From Corallococcus sp. EGB (GTDB lineage: Bacteria; Myxococcota; Myxococcia; Myxococcales; Myxococcaceae): 64,000 nucleotides of DNA. Of this stretch, positions 26,485 to 34,688 are shown in pieces. The notes beneath the pieces are model-generated. The model did no database searches. It was given only the letters and a program-made list of their open reading frames with translations, and was not told where the DNA came from. Made by a program: the position numbers and the translations under genes. The DNA is taken from assembly GCF_019968905.1 (NCBI RefSeq), contig NZ_CP079946.1:7723356-7787355 (forward strand), in the 5' to 3' direction. Position 1 is the stretch's first letter. Every line of letters starts with the position of its first letter.

Positions 26485-27309
26485 ATGCAACGGATGGTCA
26501 CCGCACTCCTGACCCTCACCCTGGCCTCGGGCCTCTCCACGGGCTGCGCCAAGCAGCGCGTGGGCGCGGAGAAGGCGCTCGCCAAGGCGCTCATCTCCGA
26601 CGAGCAGGAGAACCAGCTCGGCCTCCAGGTGAAGCAGGAGCTGGAGACGAAGGAGAAGGTCAAGTACGTGGAGGACCCGCAGGTGCTGGAGTACGTCCGG
26701 GGCATCTCCGCGCCCATCCTCGCGCAGGCCAACAAGGACCGCCCCGGGGTGAAGTGGAAGGTCAACGTCATCGACGACCCGAAGACGGTCAACGCCTTCG
26801 CCACGCCGGGCGGCTTCCTCTATGTGTACACGGGCCTGTTGCTCACGGCGGACACGGAGGCGGAGCTGGCGGGCGTGATGGCGCACGAGGCGGGCCACGT
26901 GGTGGGCCGGCACTCCGCGCGCGCCATGGTGAACGCCTACGGCCTGCAGGCCATCACCCAGGTGGCGCTGGGCCAGAACCCGGGCACCGCCGCGCAGATC
27001 GCCGCGCAGCTGGCGGGCGGCGGGCTGCAGCTGGCGCACGGCCGCAGTGAGGAGACCGAAGCGGACGAGTACGGCGCGAGGTACGCCTCCGCCGCGGGCT
27101 TCGACCCCAACGGCCTCATCAGCTTCTTCCAGAAGCTCCAGAAGGAGCAGGGCTCCACGCCGGGCATGCTCAAGTGGCTGTCCACGCACCCCACCAACGA
27201 GGACCGCATCTCGCACCTGCGGAAGCTCATCGCGCAGGAGGGCCTCAGGGGCAACCGCAACACGCCGGGCGGGCTGCCGGCCATCCAGGCCAGGCTGCGC
27301 AAGCAGTAG
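26485..27309 (+). CDS. M48-family metalloprotease lipoprotein (BepA/LoiP-like)
   Basis: 274-aa zinc metallopeptidase. The N-terminus MQRMVTALLTLTLASGLSTG ends at Cys21, giving a lipobox and an envelope location. The catalytic HEAGH is at 134-138 and the third zinc ligand is in SEETEADEYGARYA. NAFATPGGFLYVYTGLL is the family strand segment and LSTHPTNEDRISHLR the conserved C-terminal region. Homologues such as BepA degrade or assemble outer-membrane proteins. Single-gene unit, convergent with yihY (29 nt apart). Confidence 0.93.
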   Translation: MQRMVTALLTLTLASGLSTGCAKQRVGAEKALAKALISDEQENQLGLQVKQELETKEKVKYVEDPQVLEYVRGISAPILAQANKDRPGVKWKVNVIDDPKTVNAFATPGGFLYVYTGLLLTADTEAELAGVMAHEAGHVVGRHSARAMVNAYGLQAITQVALGQNPGTAAQIAAQLAGGGLQLAHGRSEETEADEYGARYASAAGFDPNGLISFFQKLQKEQGSTPGMLKWLSTHPTNEDRISHLRKLIAQEGLRGNRNTPGGLPAIQARLRKQ

Positions 27310-27338
27310 GCCCGCGGTTCCTTCCGGCCCCGGCGCCT

Positions 27339-28388
27339 TCAGTGCACGGACGGGGGCTCGTTCCCGTCCGGCAGGAGGCCCGGGGGCTCGGGGTCCTTGC
27401 CCTCCGCCACGCGGCGCTTGCGCCTGAACAGCGCGAGCCGCGTCTTCCGGGCGCTGGCGGCGCTCTTGGCCGCGCCGGGCGTCTTGAGGGGCGGCTCCAG
27501 GGGCGCGGGCTGACCGAAGTCGCGCGCGCCCTTCGCCTTCCCCTGCGCGGAGGCGTGCTCCAGGATGGCGTTGAGCTCCCCTCCGAGGATGAAGATGAGC
27601 CCGGAGAGGTAGAGCCACAGCAGCAGCACCACCACGCCGCCGATGGAGCCGTAGGTGACGTCGTACTTGCCGAAGTGCTCCACGTACTGGGTGAAGCCCC
27701 AGGTGCTGCCCAGCCACGCCAGCGTGCCGATGACGGAGCCCGGGGTGATGTACTTGAAGCGCTGCTTCACGTCCGGCAGCAGGTAGTAGCAGAGCGACAG
27801 CATCAGCATCACCAGCGCGGCGGTGAAGGGCCAGCGCAGCCAGGACCAGACGAGGTGGAACTCGTCGACGAGCGCCAGCTTGTCCGCCACCCACGCCCCC
27901 ACGCGCCCGCCCAGCAGCAGGATGGTGAAGGAGAGCGGGATCAGCAGGCCGCCCATCAGCGTCACCAGCAGCGCCAGGCCCTGCGTCTTCCAGTAGGGCC
28001 GGGACTCGGACACGTCGTAGGCCAGGTTGAGCGCCTTGCGCAGGGCGTCCACGCCGCGCGAGGCGGTCCACAGCGCGACGAGGAGACCCACGGTGAGCAG
28101 CTTGGGGCGCGTCTCCCCGACGATGGACTGCAGGTGCTGGCTCACCACGTTCAGCGCGTCGCCGGGCACCAGCGGGCGGATGCGGTCCATCATCGCGTCC
28201 ACCGCGCCGGGCGCGAACGGCAGGTACGCCACCAGCGTGACGAGGAAGAACAGGAACGGGAACAGCGAGAAGATGAAGTAGTACGACAGCTGCGCCGCCA
28301 CGTCGGTGACGGTGTCCTCTTCAATCTCCTTCCAGAAGCGCCGCGCGAACTCCCTCCACGTCAGGTGCTTGAGCCGTGGCAGCCCCAT
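27339..28388 (-). CDS. YihY/BrkB-family inner membrane protein
   Basis: 349-aa protein with about six transmembrane helices and the YihY/BrkB signature: ARRFWKEIEEDTVTDVAAQLSYYFIFSLFPFLF at the N-terminus (read in two parts), LWTASRGVDALRKALN and a cluster of Gly-rich helices such as GSVIGTLAWLGSTWGFTQYV and YGSIGGVVVLLLWLYLSG. The C-terminal 60 residues are basic and Pro-rich, a cytoplasmic tail. Family function is unresolved; members were once called tRNA-processing ribonuclease BN in error. Confidence 0.92.
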   Translation of the reverse strand: MGLPRLKHLTWREFARRFWKEIEEDTVTDVAAQLSYYFIFSLFPFLFFLVTLVAYLPFAPGAVDAMMDRIRPLVPGDALNVVSQHLQSIVGETRPKLLTVGLLVALWTASRGVDALRKALNLAYDVSESRPYWKTQGLALLVTLMGGLLIPLSFTILLLGGRVGAWVADKLALVDEFHLVWSWLRWPFTAALVMLMLSLCYYLLPDVKQRFKYITPGSVIGTLAWLGSTWGFTQYVEHFGKYDVTYGSIGGVVVLLLWLYLSGLIFILGGELNAILEHASAQGKAKGARDFGQPAPLEPPLKTPGAAKSAASARKTRLALFRRKRRVAEGKDPEPPGLLPDGNEPPSVH

Positions 28389-28494
28389 GTGGGTCCCCTC
28401 CGGGTCTGTGGGGAGCCAATGTGGGGACGCGCCGCGCTTTCGGCAGCAGGCGGCCGGACGAGCGCTCGTGCAGGGCCATGCCGCGTGTTGAACG

Positions 28495-29385
28495 CTAGAC
28501 GAGTCCGGAGGGCAGGTAGCGGCCCAGGAGCGGACGCAGGCGGCTCTTCACCTCCGCGGGGATGCGGGTGCGGTCGGTGAAGATGGCCAGCGCGAGCGCC
28601 CTGTCGCAGCGGCAGGTGGCGGGCGTGCTCGCGATGCGGGGCAGCGCGCGGCGCAGGAGCGCGGCGCCGTGGGCGGTGACGGCGTCCAGGCGCTGGGCGA
28701 ACTGCGGCAGGAGCGCCTCGGGTTCCTGGCCCAGGGGCTGCGGGCGCCAGGAGTCGTGGTCGGTGGGCAGCGCGATGAGGGCGTAGTGCAGCTCCGCCTC
28801 GCGGGCGAGCCGCGCCTCCGGCATGGCGGTGAGCCCCACCAGGTCCGCGCCCCATGTGCGGTACAGCTGGCTCTCCGCCTGGGTGCTCAGGGAGGGGCCC
28901 TCGATGCAGACGTAGGTGGCGGACGGATGCACCACGGTGTCGCCCTTGCCGGCGGCGTCGGCGAGCGTCTGGCGCAGGGTGGCGCAGAAGGGCTGGGCCA
29001 GCTCCACGTGCACGGCGACGTCGTCGTAGAAGGTGCAGGGGCGGCGGTAGGTCCGGTCGATGACCTGATCCGGCAGGGCCAGGTGGAGCGGCTGGATGGA
29101 CTCGCGCAGGCTGCCCACGGTGCCGGTGGCGACGACGTGGGTGACGCCGAGCGTCTTCAGGGCGAAGAGGTTGGCGCGGTAGGGGGCGCGGGTGGCGTTG
29201 TGGACGTGGCCCTGGCCGTGGCGGAAGACGAAGACGATGGGGACGCCGTCCAGCTCCGTGGAGATGAGCGGCGTGCTGTGGGGCCCGAAGGGCGTCTCCA
29301 CGGAGAGGTGCTCACCGCGCCCCTGGAGTCCCAGGGCCTGGTAGAGGGCGTGGCCCCCGATGATGCCCACCTTGACCGCCGGCAT
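28495..29385 (-). CDS. mtnP: Methylthioadenosine phosphorylase-like purine nucleoside phosphorylase
   Basis: 296-aa member of the MTAP/PNP family, phosphorolysing a purine nucleoside to base and ribose-1-phosphate; in the family MTA is the common substrate, linking to methionine salvage. Visible signatures are FRHGQGHVHN with YRANLFALKTLGVTH, VGSLRESIQPL, PDQVIDRTYRRPCTFYD, VCIEGPSLSTQAES and MPEARLAREAELHYA with TDHDSW. Two departures are notable: the N-terminal phosphate-loop reads GIIGGHALY rather than GIIGGSGLY, and the base-site motif is LTAMPEA rather than MTNMPEA. Substrate preference may therefore differ. Single gene, divergent from the next. Confidence 0.85.
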   Translation of the reverse strand: MPAVKVGIIGGHALYQALGLQGRGEHLSVETPFGPHSTPLISTELDGVPIVFVFRHGQGHVHNATRAPYRANLFALKTLGVTHVVATGTVGSLRESIQPLHLALPDQVIDRTYRRPCTFYDDVAVHVELAQPFCATLRQTLADAAGKGDTVVHPSATYVCIEGPSLSTQAESQLYRTWGADLVGLTAMPEARLAREAELHYALIALPTDHDSWRPQPLGQEPEALLPQFAQRLDAVTAHGAALLRRALPRIASTPATCRCDRALALAIFTDRTRIPAEVKSRLRPLLGRYLPSGLV

Positions 29386-29480
29386 GCGTCTCCTCTCGCC
29401 CGGTCGCCGGGCGTGGGCCTGACGATATCGCGGGGGGCTCGCCCGGGAAGCGAGGAAGACTGGTAGGTTTCACATTTGCC

Positions 29481-30287
29481 ATGCGTCTTCTTCCGCGCCT
29501 CATCGCCCTCAGCGTCCTCCTTGGAACCCCTGCCCTGGCCGGGACCGTCCCGCCCGGCTGCGAGGAGGACGCCGCCACGTGCAAGGAGGACTGCACCATC
29601 GAGTACGGCGGCAATGGCGCGGCCATCAAGAAGCTGACGCGCTGCTTCGACGGCTGCCTCCAGCAGCGCACGCAGTGTGCTCGCCAGTTCAACGCGGTGA
29701 ACAACCGGGCGCCGGACGCCCCGGAGGCCGCGCCCGAGCGCCGGATGGGCAAGACGGAAGCGGCCAAGCTGCGCGACATCAAGGAAAAGGACCGCCGCCG
29801 CGACGACGACCCGTTCGGCGACGACGAGAACAAGCCGGTGCGCGCGCGGCCGGTGCGCGACTCCTACGACGAGCCGCCGGAGCCGACCCCGGAGCGCACG
29901 AGCTTCCGCGCGGCGGACGTCCTGGACCCGAAGCCCGCGAAGCCGCAGGCCCCCGTCCCCGCGAAGGCCGCCGAGCCCGCGCGCCCGCCGCCCCCGCCCT
30001 CCCCTGCCGTGGCGCCCGAACCGGAGCCCCGCCGCTCGCAGGCCCCGGACATCGAGGCCTTCGCGGAGCCGCCGCCGCGCGCGGAGCCGACCCCGCGCAA
30101 GCCCGAGCCCAAGCCCGTGGTCGCGGAGCCCGCGCGGCCGAGCCACTCGGACGACGAGGACGCGCCGCCCCCGCCGCCGGTGGCGAAGAAGGAGCCGGCG
30201 CCCCGCCCCGCGCCGCCGCCGCGTCCCGAGATTCCGAAGGAGCCCGCGAAGAAGGACATCTCCGAGTGGGACCCCAACGGGGACTGA
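29481..30287 (+). CDS. Secreted Cys-rich, Pro-rich protein of unknown function
   Basis: 268-aa protein not matching any family I know. A signal peptide (MRLLPRLIALSVLLGTPALA) precedes a 45-residue region with six cysteines (CEEDAATCKEDC ... CFDGCLQQRTQC) that could be disulfide-bonded. A basic/acidic stretch (KEKDRRRDDDPFGDD) and a long Pro/Ala/Glu-rich disordered tail follow, ending ISEWDPNGD. Such tails often span the periplasm or bind peptidoglycan, but that is inference. Followed by a strong terminator. Confidence 0.75.
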   Translation: MRLLPRLIALSVLLGTPALAGTVPPGCEEDAATCKEDCTIEYGGNGAAIKKLTRCFDGCLQQRTQCARQFNAVNNRAPDAPEAAPERRMGKTEAAKLRDIKEKDRRRDDDPFGDDENKPVRARPVRDSYDEPPEPTPERTSFRAADVLDPKPAKPQAPVPAKAAEPARPPPPPSPAVAPEPEPRRSQAPDIEAFAEPPPRAEPTPRKPEPKPVVAEPARPSHSDDEDAPPPPPVAKKEPAPRPAPPPRPEIPKEPAKKDISEWDPNGD

Positions 30288-30314
30288 CGCGGTCGCCCAC
30301 CCAGAGAGCAACCA

Positions 30315-30352
30315 GAAGCCCTCCGCGAGGCGGCCCGCCTTCGGAGGGCTTC
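30315..30352. terminator. Bidirectional intrinsic terminator
   Basis: Perfect 11-bp stem GAAGCCCTCCG (30315-30325) with CGGAGGGCTTC (30342-30352) and a 16-nt loop, followed by a pyrimidine-rich CTTCTTCC. It sits between the convergent Cys/Pro-rich gene and EamA gene and can serve both. Confidence 0.8.
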
Positions 30353-30384
30353 CTTCTTCCGGGTGTCACTGCGGTGTGAGGCGG

Positions 30385-31296
30385 TCAGCCCGCGCGCACC
30401 ACCACCGGCGCGGCCTTCACCGGCGCGCCCTGCGTCAGCCGCACGCCCACGAGCACCAGCGCGCCTCCCAGCGCCAGCTCCCAGTGCAGCGCCTCCTCCA
30501 GGAAGAGCCACGCGACCAGCGCCGTCACCGCCGGTTGCAGGTTGGAGAAGATGGCCACGCGCGACGCGGGCACCTTCGACAGCGCGTAGTACCAGAGCAG
30601 GTACGCCACCACGGACGTCATCAGCCCCAGGTACACGATGGAGCCCTTCGCCAGGGCGCTGGCGGCCCACACCGCCGAGGGCTCCAGCACGAACGGCACG
30701 AGCGGCAGCTGCAACGCGGTGGCAACGGTCATCGTCCACGCCGTCGCGCGCAGCGCCCCGTGCTCGGAGGCCAGCGGCTTGCCCTCCGTCGTGTAGACCA
30801 CCCACGCCACCACCGCCGCGAGGATGAGCAGGTCTCCCTCCAGCGTGCCCCGCGCGCTCGCCAGCCCCCGGCCCAACAGCAGCACCACCACGCCCGCCAG
30901 CGCCGTGAGGATGCCCGCCGTCGTGCGCGTGGACGCGCGCTCCCGTCCCAGCACCAGGCTGGCCACGTACACGCCCAGCGGCGTGAGCGCGTAGAAGAGC
31001 GCCGCGTGCGCCGCCGTGGAGCGCGACAGGCCGGAGAAGAACAGCGTCTGGTTCACCGGCCCGCCCATCAGCCCCAGCAGCACCACGCGCGTCCACGCGC
31101 TTCTCGGCGGCAGCTTGGGCCCCGGCGTCAGCGCGAGCAGCGTCACGAACGCGGCGCCGCAGACGAGGAAGCGCCACAGCACCACCGTGAAGGGCGACAG
31201 CTCCGTCATCGCCCGCTTGGCGGCGAGGTACGTGCCCGCGCTGATCAGCACCTGCAACGCCAGCGCGGAGTACACCCGCCCGAGCGGCGGCGTCAC
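30385..31296 (-). CDS. EamA/DMT-family transporter
   Basis: 303-aa membrane protein with two EamA repeats and about ten helices; signatures include SAGTYLAAKRAMTELSPF, GLMGGPVNQTLFFSGLSRS, HAALFYALTPLGVYVASL and a second-repeat GLMTSVVAYLLWYYALSKV. GTG at 31296 was chosen because it overlaps the queG stop by 4 nt (GTGA); an ATG 24 nt upstream is possible but overlaps queG by 28 nt. Substrate unknown. It is the last gene of the operon with the adenosyltransferase and queG genes. Confidence 0.88.
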   Translation of the reverse strand: MTPPLGRVYSALALQVLISAGTYLAAKRAMTELSPFTVVLWRFLVCGAAFVTLLALTPGPKLPPRSAWTRVVLLGLMGGPVNQTLFFSGLSRSTAAHAALFYALTPLGVYVASLVLGRERASTRTTAGILTALAGVVVLLLGRGLASARGTLEGDLLILAAVVAWVVYTTEGKPLASEHGALRATAWTMTVATALQLPLVPFVLEPSAVWAASALAKGSIVYLGLMTSVVAYLLWYYALSKVPASRVAIFSNLQPAVTALVAWLFLEEALHWELALGGALVLVGVRLTQGAPVKAAPVVVRAG

Positions 31297-32318
31297 GGCT
31301 CCAGTTGCAGAAGCGCCCATCGTGCGGCGCTGCGTACCAGCTCGCTGTCGTCGCCGCTGAGTTTTTCGAGCAACGGCCGCGCGTGCACCTGCCGTGCGAC
31401 GCCCAGTGCATAGACAGCGTTGCGCCTCAAACCGTCGTACCGCGCGCGCGCCAGCGCCGTGCCCGGGATGAGTTCCTTGTATTGCTCGGGAGTCAGCGCC
31501 GCCAGCTCCAGCGTGCCCAATGACGCCACCGCGCGGGGCACGAAGCGCTCGTCGTCCGCGAACACGGGCTTGCGGTTCAGCGGGCACACCTGCTGGCAGA
31601 TGTCACAGCCGAAGATGAGGTTGTCGAACTTGAGCCGGAACGCCTCCGGGACGTCGCGGTCGCGGTTCTCGATGGTCTGGTACGACAGACACGCTCTCGC
31701 ATCCACCTGCCGATTGCCCACCAGCGCGCCCGTGGGACACGCCATGAGGCAACGTCGGCAGGAGCCGCAGCGGTCCGCCACCGGCCCTTCCGCGTACGCG
31801 TCCACCTCCGCGTCCAGGATGAGCGTGGCCAGCAGCACCCAGGAGCCGTGCGACTCCGTGATGAGGCAGCCGTTCTTGCCCACGTAGCCCAGGCCGCCGC
31901 GCGCGGCCCAGACCTTCTCCATCATGGGCCCGCTGTCCACGCCGCCGTAGGTGCCCAGTCCTGGGTACCAGGCGTTGAGCGTCTTGCGGAACGCCTTCAT
32001 CCGGTCGCGCAGCGTGGAGTGGTAGTCGCGGCCCCTCGCGTACCGCGCGATGGGCGAGCCCTGCGCCGGTTCATCGTCCCGCCAGTAGTTGTTGGCGAAG
32101 GACAGCACCGTGCGCGCGCCCGGCAGCAGCACCGACACGTCGAGCCGCTCCTCCGCGCGCGACCCCATCCAGTCCATGTCCGCGTCGTAGCCGGCCTCCA
32201 GCCACGACATCAGCGACGACGGAGGAATGGGCTCCGCCCGCGCGAAGCCGATGAGGTCGAAGCCCACGTCCTGGGCGAGCTGCCTGAGCCTGGCAGTGGG
32301 CAGTTGCGTCGCGTACAC
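31293..32318 (-). CDS. queG: Epoxyqueuosine reductase
   Basis: 341-aa cobalamin- and Fe-S-dependent enzyme performing the last step of queuosine synthesis in tRNA. The N-terminal domain begins LRQLAQDVGFDLIGFARAEP. Two [4Fe-4S] motifs are visible, CGSCRRCLMACPTGAL and CDICQQVCPLNRK, and GYVGKNGCLI plus GSWVLLATLI are typical. The C-terminus carries HEAT-like helices (LRRNAVYALGVARQVHARPLL) used for tRNA binding. Start GTG. It is 4 nt downstream of a cobalamin adenosyltransferase gene, a coherent pairing because QueG needs a corrinoid, although it can use cobalamin without adenosylation. Confidence 0.95.
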   Translation of the reverse strand: MYATQLPTARLRQLAQDVGFDLIGFARAEPIPPSSLMSWLEAGYDADMDWMGSRAEERLDVSVLLPGARTVLSFANNYWRDDEPAQGSPIARYARGRDYHSTLRDRMKAFRKTLNAWYPGLGTYGGVDSGPMMEKVWAARGGLGYVGKNGCLITESHGSWVLLATLILDAEVDAYAEGPVADRCGSCRRCLMACPTGALVGNRQVDARACLSYQTIENRDRDVPEAFRLKFDNLIFGCDICQQVCPLNRKPVFADDERFVPRAVASLGTLELAALTPEQYKELIPGTALARARYDGLRRNAVYALGVARQVHARPLLEKLSGDDSELVRSAARWALLQLEP

Positions 32319-32322
32319 GGCG

Positions 32323-32883
32323 CTACTTTGACGGCTTCTCGGGGATCCACTTCACGTCCGGCAGTCCGGCGCGGAAGTTCACCAGCCGGGCCACCACGAA
32401 GAGCAGGTCCGACAGGCGGTTCAGGTACATGGACACGGCGGGCGGGGCCTTGTCCTCGCGAAGCAGCGTCACCACGCGGCGCTCGGCGCGGCGGCACACC
32501 GTGCGCGACAGGTGCAGCGCCGCGGCCGCGGGCGCTCCGCCGGGGAGGATGAAGTGCGTCATCTTGGGCAGCTCCTCCTCGTAGCGGTCGATGTGGCGCT
32601 CCATCTCCTCCACCCACTCCGGGCGCAGCTCCGGGATGTGGGCCGCCGCCTTGGTGTGCGGCGGCGTGGCCAGCACCGCGCCCACCGTGAAGAGCTGGTC
32701 CTGGATGCGCTGGAGGAAGTGGTCCAGGTCCGCCGGCAGCGGGAACGTGCGGGCCAGGCCCAGCGTGGCGTTGAGTTCGTCCACCTCGCCGTAGGCGTCC
32801 ACCAGCGCGTCGTCCTTCGCCACGCGGCCACCGCCGAAGAGGCCCGTCTCTCCGGCATCGCCGGTCTTCGTGTAGATCTTCAT
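32323..32883 (-). CDS. PduO-type ATP:cob(I)alamin adenosyltransferase
   Basis: 186-aa enzyme adenosylating cob(I)alamin to coenzyme B12. The N-terminal ATP-binding motif MKIYTKTGDAGETGLFGGGR matches the PduO/MMAB family, followed by KDDALVDAYGEVDELNATLG, a helix containing the FILPGGAPAAAALHLSRTVC segment, the Arg-rich RRAERRVV and the final YLNRLSDLLFVVARLVN. First gene of an operon with queG and an EamA transporter. A TATAAA-like element lies 12 nt upstream of the start codon. Confidence 0.94.
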   Translation of the reverse strand: MKIYTKTGDAGETGLFGGGRVAKDDALVDAYGEVDELNATLGLARTFPLPADLDHFLQRIQDQLFTVGAVLATPPHTKAAAHIPELRPEWVEEMERHIDRYEEELPKMTHFILPGGAPAAAALHLSRTVCRRAERRVVTLLREDKAPPAVSMYLNRLSDLLFVVARLVNFRAGLPDVKWIPEKPSK

Positions 32884-32938
32884 GGCAGCCCTTTTTATAG
32901 CGATGCGACAGATGCACCGCCGTGCCGAGGTGGCCCGG

Positions 32939-32954
32939 GATCATTATTTTGATC
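32939..32954 (+). promoter_or_regulatory. GATCA-N6-TGATC palindrome upstream of thyA
   Basis: 16-bp AT-rich palindrome with 5-nt arms, 32 nt upstream of the thyA ATG and between the divergent adenosyltransferase and thyA genes. Could be an operator or simply part of the promoter. Confidence 0.3.
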
Positions 32955-32986
32955 AGCCGTTCGACCCCGCCTAAGGAAAAAGCCCA

Positions 32987-33781
32987 ATGCGGCCATACCT
33001 GAGTCTGATGGAGCACGTCCTGAAGCACGGGACGCAGAAGGGCGACCGGACCGGCACGGGGACGCTGAGCCTCTTCGGCCACCAGCTCCGCTTCGACCTC
33101 ACCCAGGGCTTCCCCCTGGTGACGACGAAGAAGCTCCACACGAAGTCCATCATCCACGAGCTCTTGTGGATGCTGCGGGGCGACTCGAACGTGCGCTCGC
33201 TCCAGGAGGTCGGCGTCACCATCTGGGACGAGTGGGCCAACGCGGACGGCAGCCTGGGCCCCGTCTACGGCCACCAGTGGCGCTCGTGGAACACGCCCGA
33301 CGGCGGCCACGTGGATCAGATGCGGCAGCTGGTGGACGGGTTGAAGAAGAACCCGGACTCGCGCCGCCACCTGGTGAGCGCGTGGAACGTGGCGGACGTG
33401 CCATCCATGAAGCTGCCGCCCTGCCACGTGATGTTCCAGTTCTACGTGGCGGACGGGAAGCTCTCCTGCCAGCTCTACCAGCGCAGCGCGGACATCTTCC
33501 TGGGGCTGCCCTTCAACATCGCGTCGTACTCGCTGCTCACGATGATGGTGGCGCAGGCCACCGGCCTCACCGCGCACGAGTTCATCCACACGATTGGCGA
33601 CGCGCACCTGTACTTGAACCACGTGGAGCAGGCGCAGGAGCAGCTGAAGCGCGAGCCGCGCCCCCTGCCGCGCATGCGCCTCAACCCGGACGTGAAGGAC
33701 CTGTTCGCCTTCCGCTACGAGGACTTCACGCTGGAAGGCTACGACCCGCACCCTGCCATCAAGGCGCCCGTGGCCGTATGA
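32987..33781 (+). CDS. thyA: Thymidylate synthase
   Basis: 264-aa enzyme methylating dUMP to dTMP with methylenetetrahydrofolate; same length as E. coli ThyA. The catalytic Cys146 is in [11 protein letters not shown], the N-terminal [14 protein letters not shown] and [16 protein letters not shown] are conserved, and the substrate-binding region ends [16 protein letters not shown] ribosome-binding site (AAGGA) lies 11 nt upstream. It overlaps folA by 4 nt (ATGA), so the dihydrofolate it makes can be reduced by the co-expressed enzyme. Confidence 0.98.
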   Translation: MRPYLSLMEHVLKHGTQKGDRTGTGTLSLFGHQLRFDLTQGFPLVTTKKLHTKSIIHELLWMLRGDSNVRSLQEVGVTIWDEWANADGSLGPVYGHQWRSWNTPDGGHVDQMRQLVDGLKKNPDSRRHLVSAWNVADVPSMKLPPCHVMFQFYVADGKLSCQLYQRSADIFLGLPFNIASYSLLTMMVAQATGLTAHEFIHTIGDAHLYLNHVEQAQEQLKREPRPLPRMRLNPDVKDLFAFRYEDFTLEGYDPHPAIKAPVAV

Positions 33782-34266
33782 GCCCGCGCGTGTCCGCCAT
33801 CGTCGCCATGGCGGCGAACCGCGTCATCGGGCAGGGCAACACCCTGCCCTGGCGCCTGAAGCCGGACCTGGCGCGCTTCAAGCAACTGACGATGGGCCAC
33901 ACCCTCGTCATGGGCCGCAAGACGTACGACTCCATCGGACGTCCGCTGCCCGGCCGCACCACCGTGGTCCTCACCCGTCAGCGGGACTGGGCCGCCCCCG
34001 AAGGGGTCCGCGTGGCCCACACCGTGGCGGACGCCCTGGCGCAGGCAGGAAGCGACAGCGAGGTCTTCATCGCGGGCGGCGCGGACCTCTACGCGCAGAC
34101 GCAGGCGCTGTGGCACCGGCTCTACCTCACCCGCATCGAGCGGGACTTCCCCGGCGATGCCTCCTTCCCGCCCATGGACCTCACCGGATGGAGGTTGGTG
34201 GAGGAGGAACGGCACCCGGAGGGCGACCTGCCCTTCGGTTTCTTCACCTACGAGCGTCAGGGTTAG
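33778..34266 (+). CDS. folA: Dihydrofolate reductase
   Basis: 162-aa NADPH-dependent reductase regenerating tetrahydrofolate. The N-terminal [23 protein letters not shown] is canonical (read as [13 protein letters not shown] then NTLPWRL), with [19 protein letters not shown] and [11 protein letters not shown] for cofactor binding and [11 protein letters not shown] near the C-terminus. The start ATG forms an ATGA overlap with the thyA stop. Catalytic acid would be the Asp/Glu in [12 protein letters not shown] (Asp). Confidence 0.97.
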   Translation: MSPRVSAIVAMAANRVIGQGNTLPWRLKPDLARFKQLTMGHTLVMGRKTYDSIGRPLPGRTTVVLTRQRDWAAPEGVRVAHTVADALAQAGSDSEVFIAGGADLYAQTQALWHRLYLTRIERDFPGDASFPPMDLTGWRLVEEERHPEGDLPFGFFTYERQG

Positions 34267-34329
34267 CCCCCATTCCGGGGGTTCCAGATTCGACTTATCG
34301 TGCGGGCTCCTCTCACCGAAGGAGCGTGC

Positions 34330-34566
34330 ATGCGTCGTCATGTGATTCGTGGGCTGGGGCTGTTCGCGGTGCTGGGCTTCGCCGCCGCCTGTGGCGGGCC
34401 CATCGAGGAAGGCCCGGGCGCACAGCCCGGCACGCAGGAGCAGGAGCTGCGGCAGTGCCCGGAGAGCGGCATCTGCGCTCCTGGCGAGGTCTGCTACTTC
34501 GGCCCGGGCGGCCCCTGCTATCCGTGCAAGACGTACCCGCAGTACTGCGGGATCGAGCTGCCCTGA
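34330..34566 (+). CDS. Small Cys-rich lipoprotein
   Basis: 78-aa predicted lipoprotein. A signal peptide MRRHVIRGLGLFAVLGFAAA ends at a lipobox Cys, followed by GGPIEEGPGAQPG and a short mature domain with six more cysteines (CPESGIC, EVCYF, PCYPCK, YCGIELP). No known family; small Cys-rich lipoproteins are common in myxobacteria. ATG at 34330 is preferred over GTG ten codons upstream because it begins the signal peptide. A good hairpin terminator follows. Confidence 0.7.
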   Translation: MRRHVIRGLGLFAVLGFAAACGGPIEEGPGAQPGTQEQELRQCPESGICAPGEVCYFGPGGPCYPCKTYPQYCGIELP

Positions 34567-34602
34567 GTCATCCCCGGGAGCACGCTGAGTGTCTCCCCCC
34601 GA

Positions 34603-34626
34603 GCCCCCCTCGATTCTGAGGGGGGT
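34603..34626 (+). terminator. Intrinsic terminator after small lipoprotein gene
   Basis: 9-bp GC-rich stem (34603-34611 with 34618-34626, one wobble), 6-nt loop, followed by CTCATCAATT. It isolates the lipoprotein gene from the downstream iron permease gene. Confidence 0.7.
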
Positions 34627-34630
34627 CTCA

Positions 34631-34658
34631 TCAATTGAATTTGATTCGCAGAATTGAA
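34631..34658 (+). promoter_or_regulatory. AT-rich promoter/operator candidate upstream of iron permease gene
   Basis: Strikingly AT-rich 28 bp in a GC-rich context, starting with palindrome TCAATTGA (34631-34638) and carrying AATTGAA twice (34633-34639 and 34652-34658), 31 nt upstream of the FTR1-fusion gene. An iron-responsive (Fur-like) site is a reasonable guess given the target, but it does not match the consensus closely. Confidence 0.35.
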
Positions 34659-34688
34659 CGCGCCAGAGGGGGTTGGTAGAAGACGGCC

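Noticed and set aside
26338..28071. In-frame upstream extension of mutM across the M48 and YihY genes
   Set aside because: MutM must begin PELPEVE for its N-terminal Pro to act; the extension is antisense or overlapping to other real genes.
34604..34609. Short homopolymer runs such as C6/G6 near 34.6 kb considered as phase-variable tracts
   Set aside because: They form the stem of a terminator and are outside any coding frame.
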